DNA of 5,303 nucleotides from Methanosarcinales archaeon (GTDB lineage Archaea > Halobacteriota > Methanosarcinia > Methanosarcinales > Methanogasteraceae): contig DAOUXE010000115.1 of assembly GCA_030666765.1 (NCBI GenBank), positions 1 through 5,303 on the forward strand. The letters are read 5' to 3'. Position numbers and translations under genes: made by a program. Of this stretch, positions 1 to 5,303 are shown one piece after another (the first letter of the stretch is position 1; the number at the start of each line of letters is the position of its first letter). Below the pieces are notes generated by a model, which had not been told where the DNA came from, ran no database searches, and saw only the letters and a program-made list of their open reading frames with translations.

Positions 1-95
1 ATACTGCCGATTTTCGTTATCCGCAACCCCTTTCTTGAATTAAAATCAGGTCTGGTTTTTTTCGGCAGCAATTTTAATGTTTCGCGAACATACAT
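1..95 (-). CDS. Possible partial protein, N-terminus only, running off the left edge
   Basis: An ATG at 95-93 opens a minus-strand frame that stays open to the window edge (31 complete codons). The peptide is basic and begins MYVRETLKLLPKKTRPDF; I do not recognise the family. A TATA-like stretch (TAAGTATAAC, minus strand, 150-141) lies about 46 bases upstream, a workable spacing for a transcript with a short leader, but no Shine-Dalgarno sequence precedes the ATG. The frame also reads open upstream of this ATG as far as a TAG at 170-168, and that part also looks protein-like. It could be the start of a real gene, the remains of a broken one, or chance. Its third codon positions are poorer in G+C than those of the genes to the right. 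Confidence 0.25.
   Translation of the reverse strand, partial: MYVRETLKLLPKKTRPDFNSRKGLRITKIGS
56..62 (+). terminator. Oligo-T tract, possible terminator of an upstream plus-strand gene
   Basis: Seven consecutive T on the plus strand following GG. Archaeal RNA polymerase can terminate at oligo-T without a hairpin. The gene it would serve lies outside the window, so this is only a candidate. Confidence 0.2.
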
Positions 96-210
96 GCTAC
101 TTACAAAGTGTGCGTTAATGTCCTGAACGCTAAAAGCCAGGTTATACTTACGAACAATGTGGTGAAGCTATTGGCGGAATGTGAGCCCCATGGATAGTAC
201 CCCAGGAAGA

Positions 211-1443
211 TCACTCCTTCTCAGTCACAAGAATCACAGTAGAATACGTAAAAAGCAGCCTTCCCTCCCCATCATCAAATCGAACCCTGAGACCCAATTT
301 ATCCCCCTCGATCGAATCAATCATCATACGCCTGACTTCCATAACAATCTCTCCCCCAGGATCTGCAATCTTTATCCACTCATCGAAATAGAAGTCGGCA
401 TCCCAGTTTCTCGCATGAATAACCTTGAGCCCAGCATCCTCAAGCATCTTTACCAGTTCTAGCTTGGAATACAGGCGGACATGGGATGGATCACGGAGTT
501 GCTCGATTCTGTTATGATACTCACTCTTTGCGGCATCTTCAGAAGATAGACCATCCACGAGCACGATCTTCCCGCCGCGTTTACAGACGCGAGCCATCTC
601 CAATACAGCCTTTCCGGGATCTGTGAAATGGTGGAATGCAAACCTGCATGACACAATACCGAACGACTCGTCCTCAAATCCAAGCGATTCCACATCCATT
701 ACCCTGAAATCGATATTATCAAGACCCTGCTCTCGCTGTATGCCCTCAGCGACCAGAAGCATATCCCGGGTCATATCACATCCAGTGACCTCGGAAACCC
801 GTTTTGCAAACTCAAACGCAAGAAATCCATTCCCGGTCGCAACATCCAGCACCTTATCGGACCCCATAGGCGCGGTCAGATCAACGATCAGGTTCAGATG
901 ATCCTTATCGGATAGGATGCTGCTCTTCGAGTACGCGCCCGACCGCCTGCCGAACCGATCCTTCGCAGACTCTTTCTTGCGGTGCGCGACGAGACCACCA
1001 TCCATCAAGATATCGAACAAGAAACCCGGCATCTTCGTACCCCTGTACTCGAAACCTCCAGCGGTCACCGTGCCGGCTTCGATATCGATCTCAACTATGT
1101 CCCCTTCGTTGCAAGGAACCATCGTTCCGGTCTCGATCAGTGGAAGTCCGATGTTTATAGCATTCCGAAAGAAGATGCGCGCGAAGGATGCTGCCACAAC
1201 GCACGCAACCCCTGCATGTTTGATCGCGAGTACTGCTTGCTCTCTTGATGAGCCGCATCCAAAATTCATGCCCGCGACGATGATATCGCCGCGCTTAACC
1301 TTCCCTGCAAATCCGGGATCGATGCCCTCAAGCACGTGATCGGCAAATACCTGCATGTCGGTGGTGCGCAGGTATTTGCCGGGGATTATCGCGTCGGTAT
1401 CGACGTCGTCCCCGAATATCCATGCCTTTCCTTTTATCTTCAC
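211..1443 (-). CDS. leuD/hacB: Fusion: LeuD/HacB-type dehydratase small subunit + class I SAM-dependent methyltransferase
   Basis: A 410-residue protein made of two complete domains. Residues 1-156 are a full small (swivel) subunit of the 3-isopropylmalate dehydratase/homoaconitase family: [13 protein letters not shown] (10-22), the specificity loop YLRT (24-27), the signature [10 protein letters not shown] (61-70), [16 protein letters not shown] (86-101) and the terminal GGLV (149-152). It needs a separate large subunit carrying the Fe-S cluster, not encoded here. Residues 158-410 are a UbiE-like class I methyltransferase: its usual leading DRFGR segment (162-166), SAM motif [10 protein letters not shown] (198-206), acidic motif at D223, the motif around D250, and the post-motif strand GGKIVLVDG (290-298). 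The methylated substrate is unknown. No in-frame start codon lies at the junction; the nearest is M148. The GTG start is supported by alignment to the family N-terminus and lacks a Shine-Dalgarno; it overlaps the cytochrome b stop, so translation is probably coupled. Domain calls are firm; a sequencing artefact joining two genes cannot be excluded. Confidence 0.9.
   Translation of the reverse strand: MKIKGKAWIFGDDVDTDAIIPGKYLRTTDMQVFADHVLEGIDPGFAGKVKRGDIIVAGMNFGCGSSREQAVLAIKHAGVACVVAASFARIFFRNAINIGLPLIETGTMVPCNEGDIVEIDIEAGTVTAGGFEYRGTKMPGFLFDILMDGGLVAHRKKESAKDRFGRRSGAYSKSSILSDKDHLNLIVDLTAPMGSDKVLDVATGNGFLAFEFAKRVSEVTGCDMTRDMLLVAEGIQREQGLDNIDFRVMDVESLGFEDESFGIVSCRFAFHHFTDPGKAVLEMARVCKRGGKIVLVDGLSSEDAAKSEYHNRIEQLRDPSHVRLYSKLELVKMLEDAGLKVIHARNWDADFYFDEWIKIADPGGEIVMEVRRMMIDSIEGDKLGLRVRFDDGEGRLLFTYSTVILVTEKE
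1440..1443 (-). promoter_or_regulatory. GTGA stop/start overlap coupling cytochrome b to the fusion gene
   Basis: On the minus strand the GTG start (1443-1441) of the fusion gene shares bases with the TGA stop (1442-1440) of the cytochrome b gene. The 20 bases before the GTG hold no Shine-Dalgarno-like run, so initiation most plausibly depends on ribosomes finishing the cytochrome gene. The two products are therefore probably made from one transcript. Confidence 0.75.
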
Positions 1444-2219
1444 TTCAGAACGACCAGTGGGTGATGCCCCTTCTTAGCTGGCTCCTCTTCATGTGGTGCT
1501 CTTATGATCTCGGTGTACTTGTCCAGCTCTTCCTTGCCGCTCACGAAGACCGCATTGAAGTACTTCATGGTTCTCGGATCCATTCCAAGCAATCCGAAGT
1601 GCAGCGCGAGTTCGACTATAAACCAGTACATCGCCCACAGGTGAACCGTGCGTATAAATCCGATCGGGGACATGTTGAACCATGGAGAGATGTATCCAAT
1701 GCCGTATAGGATCGCAGGTTCGATATACGTATGCCAGAATGCATACTCTGGAGCGTACATAATCACTCCGGTTACCACGATCAGGACTATAGCGATGTTT
1801 TCTGGTATCACCAGCAGTTTAATTGCCGGATGCAGCTTGTTTTTGTAGTGCCCACTCTCTTGATCGACAGAGACGTATCGCGGATACTCCGCCTTACCAA
1901 AGAGACTAAGAATCATATTCTTCATCTGGATCGCATCAGGTATGAAGAAGATCTCCGAAAGGAGATGCCCGCTCGTAAGCAGGTTATAGATGGTGAATAT
2001 CCAGACTGCTATGATGAATATGAGCGCGGCGAACATGTGGAACAAGCGCACGTTCTCATACGGGATAAGATGCCATGCATCCGTCGTACACATATTGAAC
2101 TGCTTTGCCATATACCAGCCGGTGATTATAAGGGTCACACATGAAAATAGGTGGAACGCATGCGCACGCATGCCTTTCGGGTCATATCGTTCGATTGTCA
2201 AACCATTGCTCTGTGACAT
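1440..2219 (-). CDS. VhtC/HydC-type membrane cytochrome b (Ni-Fe hydrogenase b-type cytochrome family)
   Basis: A 259-residue integral membrane protein of the cytochrome b family that links periplasm-side dehydrogenases to the quinone or methanophenazine pool; VhtC of Methanosarcina and HydC of Wolinella are the type examples. Visible hydrophobic spans are about 19-37, 57-80, 132-155 and 190-211, with a further less hydrophobic stretch near 163-182. Candidate haem b ligands are H20 or H23, H61, H193 and H207; the 14-residue spacing of the last pair equals the ligand spacing reported for HydC. The C-terminus is charged and soluble ([12 protein letters not shown]). The start chosen is the ATG at 2219, eight codons inside the longest frame, because GAGGAGG lies six bases before it. 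No hydrogenase subunit, multihaem cytochrome or maturation protease is in the window, so its redox partner is unknown. It has its own upstream TATA element and overlaps the next gene. Confidence 0.85.
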   Translation of the reverse strand: MSQSNGLTIERYDPKGMRAHAFHLFSCVTLIITGWYMAKQFNMCTTDAWHLIPYENVRLFHMFAALIFIIAVWIFTIYNLLTSGHLLSEIFFIPDAIQMKNMILSLFGKAEYPRYVSVDQESGHYKNKLHPAIKLLVIPENIAIVLIVVTGVIMYAPEYAFWHTYIEPAILYGIGYISPWFNMSPIGFIRTVHLWAMYWFIVELALHFGLLGMDPRTMKYFNAVFVSGKEELDKYTEIIRAPHEEEPAKKGHHPLVVLK

Positions 2220-2225
2220 GTATTG

Positions 2226-2232
2226 CCTCCTC
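2226..2232 (-). promoter_or_regulatory. Strong Shine-Dalgarno (GAGGAGG) deciding the cytochrome b start
   Basis: On the minus strand GAGGAGG ends six bases before the ATG at 2219-2217. It is complementary to the archaeal 16S rRNA 3' end. The tandem ATGs at 2243 and 2240 lie upstream of it and have no such site, so they are unlikely starts. Confidence 0.85.
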
Positions 2233-2233
2233 T

Positions 2234-2248
2234 GCCGCATCATGCGGC
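2234..2248. repeat. Perfect 7-bp inverted repeat next to the cytochrome b ribosome site
   Basis: GCCGCAT and ATGCGGC flank a single base, immediately upstream of the Shine-Dalgarno. In RNA it could form a six-pair G+C-rich stem with a three-base loop, at or near the predicted 5' end of the transcript. In DNA it is a near-perfect palindrome suited to a dimeric regulator. Function is inferred only. Confidence 0.5.
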
Positions 2249-2261
2249 GACACTCGATATA

Positions 2262-2292
2262 CGAACCGATCAGTTTTAAAGGTTACGGTTCG
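2262..2292 (-). promoter_or_regulatory. Probable cytochrome b promoter: TATA element inside a 7-bp inverted repeat
   Basis: The minus strand carries TTTAAAA (2280-2274), about 55 bases before the ATG at 2219. Transcription would start near 2250, giving a leader of about 30 bases that includes the GAGGAGG site. The TATA element sits at the centre of a perfect inverted repeat, CGAACCG at 2262-2268 and CGGTTCG at 2286-2292. A protein bound across both arms would compete with TBP, so this is a candidate operator. The promoter call is moderate; the operator call is speculative. Confidence 0.5.
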
Positions 2293-2324
2293 CATGTTGT
2301 GACTGGGTCGTGGTGCTGACAGGG

Positions 2325-3677
2325 CTATACGGTTCCCGAATCACCTTTAACATAGTCCACACCCTCCCGAAGGTACTCGATTGCATCTTCGATCCTGTCT
2401 GGTTCTTCAAATCCATAAGAGAGGCGCATCTGCCTTCTCCCAACCTCTGCCATATCGCCTTCCGGATGGACGCAGAACTCGCCAGGAAGATATGATACCC
2501 TCGGCTTTTTCTCTCCAGGGGCGCCGTCGATCGCGGGATCTCCTGTTGTCCTTGAGAGGAACCGGTGGAGTGGTGACCCCTCCTCGGTCATGATCCCTTC
2601 TTCGAATGTCAGGTAGTAGTAAAATCCAGCCCTGCCACCTCGAATATCCACAATAACGTCCCCGAGCTTCTCATCGATCCATCTCCGGACCGCGACCGCC
2701 CGTTCCAAGTACCCGGTCCGGACTTTTTTGATCTGGTCGTCTATGCGATGGTCCATGATGTAACTTGCGATCTCTTGCGTGATTAGCGGCGCACTGAACC
2801 CCACATCATTCGTCCGCTGAACCATCGCACGCATGAACGCGCCTGGGGCTCCGGTCATGTATCCGATCCGAAGCGCGGGCGCAAGTACCTTTGATAGCGT
2901 TCCCACCTCGTAAACGATTTCGAGATCGTCGTAGAGAAATCCTGATTCGGGAGCCTCTGCAAGAGGGTCGTGTACCATATCCTCATACGCCTTGTCAAAT
3001 ATTATTGGAATCTTTCTAAACAGATTGCGGGACAGTTCTGTCACGATCCGTACCAGTTCTCTCCTGCGCCCGTTTGAGAGGATCGTTCCTGTCGGGTTGT
3101 TGACCGTTACGATATATACGAATCTGATATCCTGCCTTGCCTCGCCGAGTTTTTCGATCGATTTCGACAGCATATCGGTTCTTATCCCATACTCATCCTC
3201 AGGAACTGCTAAAAGATGAAATCCAGCCCGTTCAAGGAGATTGCAGTAGATATAATAGATTGGATCGGTTGTTATCACGATACCCGGCTTTAAGAGCTGC
3301 GATACCCCGTCGAGCAGGCTTGTTGCGCCATTGGGTCCTATTATGATATCCTTTGATCCCAGTATCTCTTCATCCATGCCACCGATCCGGTTATCAAGAT
3401 GATATCGTCTGATCGACTCGATTAAGTTCACAGATCCCTTTGATCCGCCATAGTTGAGTGCCATCCTGTACTCCTCAGGATGGGCAAGAACCTCCCTCTG
3501 CGCCTCTTCGATCAATTCCTTAGGTATCGTCCTCTCATTCACATACCCCACCCCAAGGTTGATGTCGATTCCGTCCCTGAACTCGAGAGCGAAGTCCGTC
3601 ATCATACGGTTGACCGGCGAGGGTGTGGATGATGCATACCCGTACCCGGATAGGGGGATTTCATCCAGTCTCATCAC
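2325..3677 (-). CDS. PLP-dependent class I/II aminotransferase (fold type I)
   Basis: A 450-residue soluble aminotransferase. Visible landmarks: the substrate/cofactor segment GPNGATS (114-120), aromatic DPIYYIY (138-144) for ring stacking, NNPTG (193-197), D228 and Y231 in IIFDKAYED, the Schiff-base lysine K263 in LSKVLAP with R270 following, and R418 in MRLSYGF for the substrate carboxylate. The overall pattern resembles 2-aminoadipate/aromatic-type enzymes (LysN-like), but amino-acid specificity cannot be read from sequence. It is somewhat longer than the usual 390-410 residues, partly because of an insertion at about 370-396 before the conserved PGEF. GTG at 3677 is directly followed by ATG at 3674 and either may be the start; a TAA lies two codons upstream of the GTG, so no longer form exists. 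No Shine-Dalgarno precedes it. It lies 105 bases upstream of the cytochrome b gene, which has its own promoter, so co-transcription is possible but not required. Confidence 0.9.
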   Translation of the reverse strand: MMRLDEIPLSGYGYASSTPSPVNRMMTDFALEFRDGIDINLGVGYVNERTIPKELIEEAQREVLAHPEEYRMALNYGGSKGSVNLIESIRRYHLDNRIGGMDEEILGSKDIIIGPNGATSLLDGVSQLLKPGIVITTDPIYYIYCNLLERAGFHLLAVPEDEYGIRTDMLSKSIEKLGEARQDIRFVYIVTVNNPTGTILSNGRRRELVRIVTELSRNLFRKIPIIFDKAYEDMVHDPLAEAPESGFLYDDLEIVYEVGTLSKVLAPALRIGYMTGAPGAFMRAMVQRTNDVGFSAPLITQEIASYIMDHRIDDQIKKVRTGYLERAVAVRRWIDEKLGDVIVDIRGGRAGFYYYLTFEEGIMTEEGSPLHRFLSRTTGDPAIDGAPGEKKPRVSYLPGEFCVHPEGDMAEVGRRQMRLSYGFEEPDRIEDAIEYLREGVDYVKGDSGTV

Positions 3678-3696
3678 TTCTTACGAGGCGTCATCA

Positions 3697-3709
3697 TTAT
3701 TTTAACTTT
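3697..3709 (-). promoter_or_regulatory. TATA element for the aminotransferase; leaderless transcript likely
   Basis: The minus strand reads AAAGTTAAAATAA here. Its centre is about 26 bases from the GTG/ATG pair at 3677-3672, the usual archaeal TATA-to-start-site distance. Transcription would therefore begin at or next to the start codon, which fits the absence of a Shine-Dalgarno. Confidence 0.55.
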
Positions 3710-3728
3710 GCCGACCAGAACTGAGAAC

Positions 3729-3769
3729 ATCAATGAATCGAAAGGATTATGTACGCCGAGAACATTGAT
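3729..3769 (+). promoter_or_regulatory. Probable htpX promoter: BRE/TATA flanked by a 7-bp inverted repeat
   Basis: A purine-rich stretch CGAAAGG (3739-3745) followed by ATTATGTA (3746-3753) resembles an archaeal BRE plus TATA element. The predicted start site is near 3776, leaving a leader of about 16 bases that holds the GGAG site. Perfect arms ATCAATG (3729-3735) and CATTGAT (3763-3769) are centred on the TATA element. GAGAACAT also occurs twice, at 3723-3730 and 3758-3765. A stress-responsive regulator binding here is conceivable but unproven. Confidence 0.4.
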
Positions 3770-3780
3770 TGGGTAAAAAT

Positions 3781-3784
3781 GGAG
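3781..3784 (+). promoter_or_regulatory. Ribosome binding site of htpX (GGAG)
   Basis: GGAG lies seven bases before the ATG at 3792. An ATG at 3779 overlaps the site but is out of frame and reaches a stop after ten codons, so 3792 is the start. Confidence 0.65.
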
Positions 3785-3791
3785 ACTGGCA

Positions 3792-4670
3792 ATGAAAAGA
3801 TGGCAACGTGATTATGGATTATCAATAAGGATGTTCTTGACGATGTTTATGCTCTTTGCACTGTACATCGTATTCATAGGGGTATTAGATTACCTTGGAT
3901 TACCTCTCATCATGATCCTCCCCATAGCAGGAGTTATGCTCTTTGCGCAGTACTATTTCTCGGATAAGATGGTTTTATACAGCACAGGCGCCCGCATCGT
4001 GACCGAAAGCGAAGAGCCCGGGTTGCACGAGATCGTCTCGAGACTGTGTATCGAGGCAGACCTGCCAAAGCCGAGGATTGCGGTTGTTGATAGCAGCATT
4101 CCAAATGCGTTCGCAACCGGTAGAAGCCCTAAGAAAGCATTGGTCGCGGTCACCACAGGACTCACGCAGAGACTCGACCGGAACGAGGTAGCTGCTGTGC
4201 TTGCACATGAACTGACGCATGTGAAGAACCGGGACGTGATGGTCCTAACCATCGCGAGTTTCTTCTCGACGATTGCCTTTTTCCTTGTCAGATATCTGAT
4301 ATTGTTTGGTGGAGGGAACCGGCGCGAGGGTGGGCAGATCATGATTGCATGGGTCGCATCGATTGTGGTGTGGATCGTCAGTTATCTCCTGATACGTGCG
4401 CTCTCCAGGTACCGGGAATTCGCGGCAGATCGCGGAGCTGCCATAATCACGGGACATCCGTCCCATCTCGTGAGCGCGCTTATGAAGATCAGCGGTTCAA
4501 TGGATCGGGTGCCGACTGAGGACCTCAGGAAGGCAGAAGGCATGAACGCATTCTATATTATACCTGCAATATCCAAAAGTTCGATAATGGCACTCTTCTC
4601 CACACACCCCTCGCTTGAGAAGAGGGTTGCTGCACTCGAGAAGATCTCCAGAGAGATGGAACTGGCATGA
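3792..4670 (+). CDS. htpX: HtpX-family membrane zinc metalloprotease (M48)
   Basis: A 292-residue integral membrane protease of family M48B, of usual length. Two hydrophobic spans near the N-terminus (about 14-31 and 36-55) are followed by a catalytic domain with the zinc motif HELTH (139-143: ligands H139 and H143, catalytic E140). Two more spans follow (about 150-172 and 183-203), then the third zinc ligand E209 in YREFAADRGA. The upstream segment SSIPNAFATG (101-110) and the late STHPSLEKRV (270-279) are both typical of the family. All catalytic residues are present. By family knowledge HtpX degrades misfolded membrane proteins under membrane or heat stress, with the active site facing the cytoplasm. 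It shares a four-base overlap with pspAB, supporting a joint role in membrane stress. Confidence 0.95.
   Translation: MKRWQRDYGLSIRMFLTMFMLFALYIVFIGVLDYLGLPLIMILPIAGVMLFAQYYFSDKMVLYSTGARIVTESEEPGLHEIVSRLCIEADLPKPRIAVVDSSIPNAFATGRSPKKALVAVTTGLTQRLDRNEVAAVLAHELTHVKNRDVMVLTIASFFSTIAFFLVRYLILFGGGNRREGGQIMIAWVASIVVWIVSYLLIRALSRYREFAADRGAAIITGHPSHLVSALMKISGSMDRVPTEDLRKAEGMNAFYIIPAISKSSIMALFSTHPSLEKRVAALEKISREMELA
4667..4670 (+). promoter_or_regulatory. ATGA start/stop overlap of htpX and pspAB
   Basis: The ATG of pspAB (4667-4669) shares bases with the TGA of htpX (4668-4670). Only a weak purine run (GAGAGATGGA) precedes it, so reinitiation after htpX is likely and the two proteins are probably made from one transcript. 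Confidence 0.8.
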
Positions 4671-5218
4671 AACTATTTGATGCGCTGCTTGGAAGAACGA
4701 CACTTAAGAAACCGAAGATCGAGGCATTGTTTGCACTCTCGACCGCATACATATCGTTAGAAGCGCTCGGCTTCAAACCAGGCGGCGTATCCGGAATCTG
4801 TTTTAAGCCGGTCGAATCGTCGCGGTTTTCGGAACTGGAGAGCAATCTTAGGGAGCTCTTGCAACTCAGCGCATCCGAAACCGGGACCACGTGCCAGTTC
4901 AAGACGGACGAGTACAACTACAACTGGGTCATCCTAAGTGACGAGGACTTCGAGGATCTTGTCACCACCACACACCTGATAAGCGAGACGGTCATCGAAC
5001 ATGACTTCGAGGAACGGCTTCTCTGCTCGATTTTTGCTTTTGGGGACGTGTATCTGATTTACAGTTATAAGGAAGGGACTTTCTACCCGTTTGCTCCGCT
5101 GGCTGACAGGAAGAGAGATAGCAATCTCGAATTCAGGTTGAGATCGGCGATGGAAGGCGAACTTCCGATCGAAGAGGAGATGGAGAAGTGGCATCCGCTC
5201 TGGGGGATTCCGTTTTAG
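4667..5218 (+). CDS. pspAB: PspA-associated protein PspAB
   Basis: A 183-residue protein with no signal peptide or membrane span, so presumably cytoplasmic or membrane-associated. It matches the remembered pattern of the PspAB family, often found next to htpX in haloarchaea and some Actinobacteria: the N-terminal LFDALLGR (3-10), STAYISLEALGF (25-36), ETGT (71-74), YNWVILSDEDFEDLVT (85-100), LLCSIFAFGD (118-127), YLIYSYKEGTFYPFAP (129-144) and the C-terminal WHPLWGIPF (175-183). The biochemical role is not established; the name reflects association with PspA, the membrane-stress ESCRT-III-like protein. No pspA lies in the window. Translation is probably coupled to htpX. Confidence 0.88.
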   Translation: MKLFDALLGRTTLKKPKIEALFALSTAYISLEALGFKPGGVSGICFKPVESSRFSELESNLRELLQLSASETGTTCQFKTDEYNYNWVILSDEDFEDLVTTTHLISETVIEHDFEERLLCSIFAFGDVYLIYSYKEGTFYPFAPLADRKRDSNLEFRLRSAMEGELPIEEEMEKWHPLWGIPF

Positions 5219-5303
5219 GTGCGCTTTAAACGATGTGAAATGGTAACAGCCAGCCCTTGACGATCCACAGTTGATGCGGTGCATGCGGTCAAGGAAGTTT
5301 ATA
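5219..5303. other. Right-edge intergenic region with repeats and a possible promoter
   Basis: No gene is visible. A 7-bp inverted repeat, CCTTGAC at 5255-5261 and GTCAAGG at 5288-5294, spans 40 bases. Inside it ATGCGGT occurs twice (5274-5280 and 5283-5289) separated by GC. The final bases GGAAGTTTATA (5293-5303) look like an archaeal BRE/TATA start of a plus-strand promoter cut by the window edge. A second AT-rich match, CTTTAAAC, is at 5224-5231. No oligo-T terminator follows pspAB. Confidence 0.35.

Larger units (their letters stand above)
1..210. other. Left-edge region without a firm gene
   Basis: This stretch is visibly more AT-rich than the genes to its right and lies downstream of the minus-strand fusion gene. 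I see no tRNA or rRNA. It contains a run of seven T at 56-62, which could end a plus-strand transcript entering from the left because archaeal termination uses oligo-T tracts, but no gene can be tied to it. A possible partial minus-strand reading frame occupies 1-95 (listed separately). A plus-strand frame open from 1 to 126 has no recognisable protein character. No clear terminator for the fusion gene is visible just beyond its stop at 211. Confidence 0.5.

Noticed and set aside
4..68. Inverted repeat CTGCCGA / TCGGCAG with a 51-base spacer
   Set aside because: Short arms, long spacer and no link to a gene or target-site duplication; expected by chance at this length.
1..126. Plus-strand frame open from the left edge to a TGA at 124
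   Set aside because: Only 41 codons, hydrophobic and motif-free; nothing supports it as the end of a real gene, though it cannot be excluded.
917..1339. 140-codon plus-strand open frame opposite the fusion gene
   Set aside because: It is antisense to the LeuD/HacB domain, whose family motifs are unmistakable; its translation has no recognisable motif.
1731..2144. 137-codon plus-strand open frame opposite cytochrome b
   Set aside because: Shadow of the cytochrome b coding strand; no promoter or ribosome site and no protein-like pattern.
2220..2243. Upstream ATG starts for cytochrome b at 2243 and 2240
   Set aside because: They precede the GAGGAGG site and lie within the palindrome; the ATG at 2219 has ideal spacing from that site.
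3953..4342. 129-codon minus-strand open frame opposite htpX
   Set aside because: Overlaps the catalytic region of htpX, which has all expected zinc-site residues; no family resemblance in the antisense frame.
4558..5284. Two minus-strand open frames opposite the htpX end and pspAB
   Set aside because: Both are antisense to recognised genes and show low-complexity serine-rich or motif-free translations.
1..5303. CRISPR array, tRNA, rRNA, insertion sequence or attachment site
   Set aside because: No regularly spaced repeats, cloverleaf pattern, transposase or terminal repeats were seen on reading both strands.

Overview
The window looks archaeal, most likely from a methanogen or a related methane-cycling lineage. 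Four things point there: (1) AT-rich TATA-type elements at archaeal spacing from starts, mixed with strong GGAGG-type ribosome sites; (2) a LeuD/HacB-type small subunit with the YLRT loop known from methanogen homoaconitase; (3) a membrane cytochrome b of the VhtC/HydC (Ni-Fe hydrogenase) type; and (4) an htpX-pspAB gene pair as known in haloarchaea and other archaea. This is inference from gene content; no rRNA or marker gene is present.

Layout. Positions 1-210 hold no firm gene, only a weak partial reading frame running off the left edge on the minus strand. Positions 211-3677 carry three minus-strand genes, transcribed right to left. First is a class I/II PLP aminotransferase (3677-2325), probably leaderless. 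After a 105-base gap with its own TATA element comes a cytochrome b (2219-1440). It overlaps by four bases (GTGA) a fused gene (1443-211) joining a complete LeuD/HacB dehydratase small subunit to a complete class I SAM-dependent methyltransferase. Positions 3678-3791 form a divergent promoter region. On the plus strand follow htpX (3792-4670), a membrane zinc metalloprotease, and pspAB (4667-5218), overlapping it by four bases (ATGA). The last 85 bases are non-coding, with repeats and a possible promoter for a gene beyond the right edge.

How the genes work together. htpX and pspAB form a clear membrane-stress unit (membrane protein quality control plus a PspA-associated protein), although pspA itself is not here. 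The minus-strand set is less coherent. An aminotransferase and a homoaconitase/isopropylmalate isomerase subunit both suit 2-oxo-acid metabolism (leucine, coenzyme B or 2-aminoadipate-type chemistry), while the cytochrome b belongs to membrane electron transport and stands without a hydrogenase or other partner. The most unusual item is the in-frame dehydratase-methyltransferase fusion, translationally coupled to that orphan cytochrome b.
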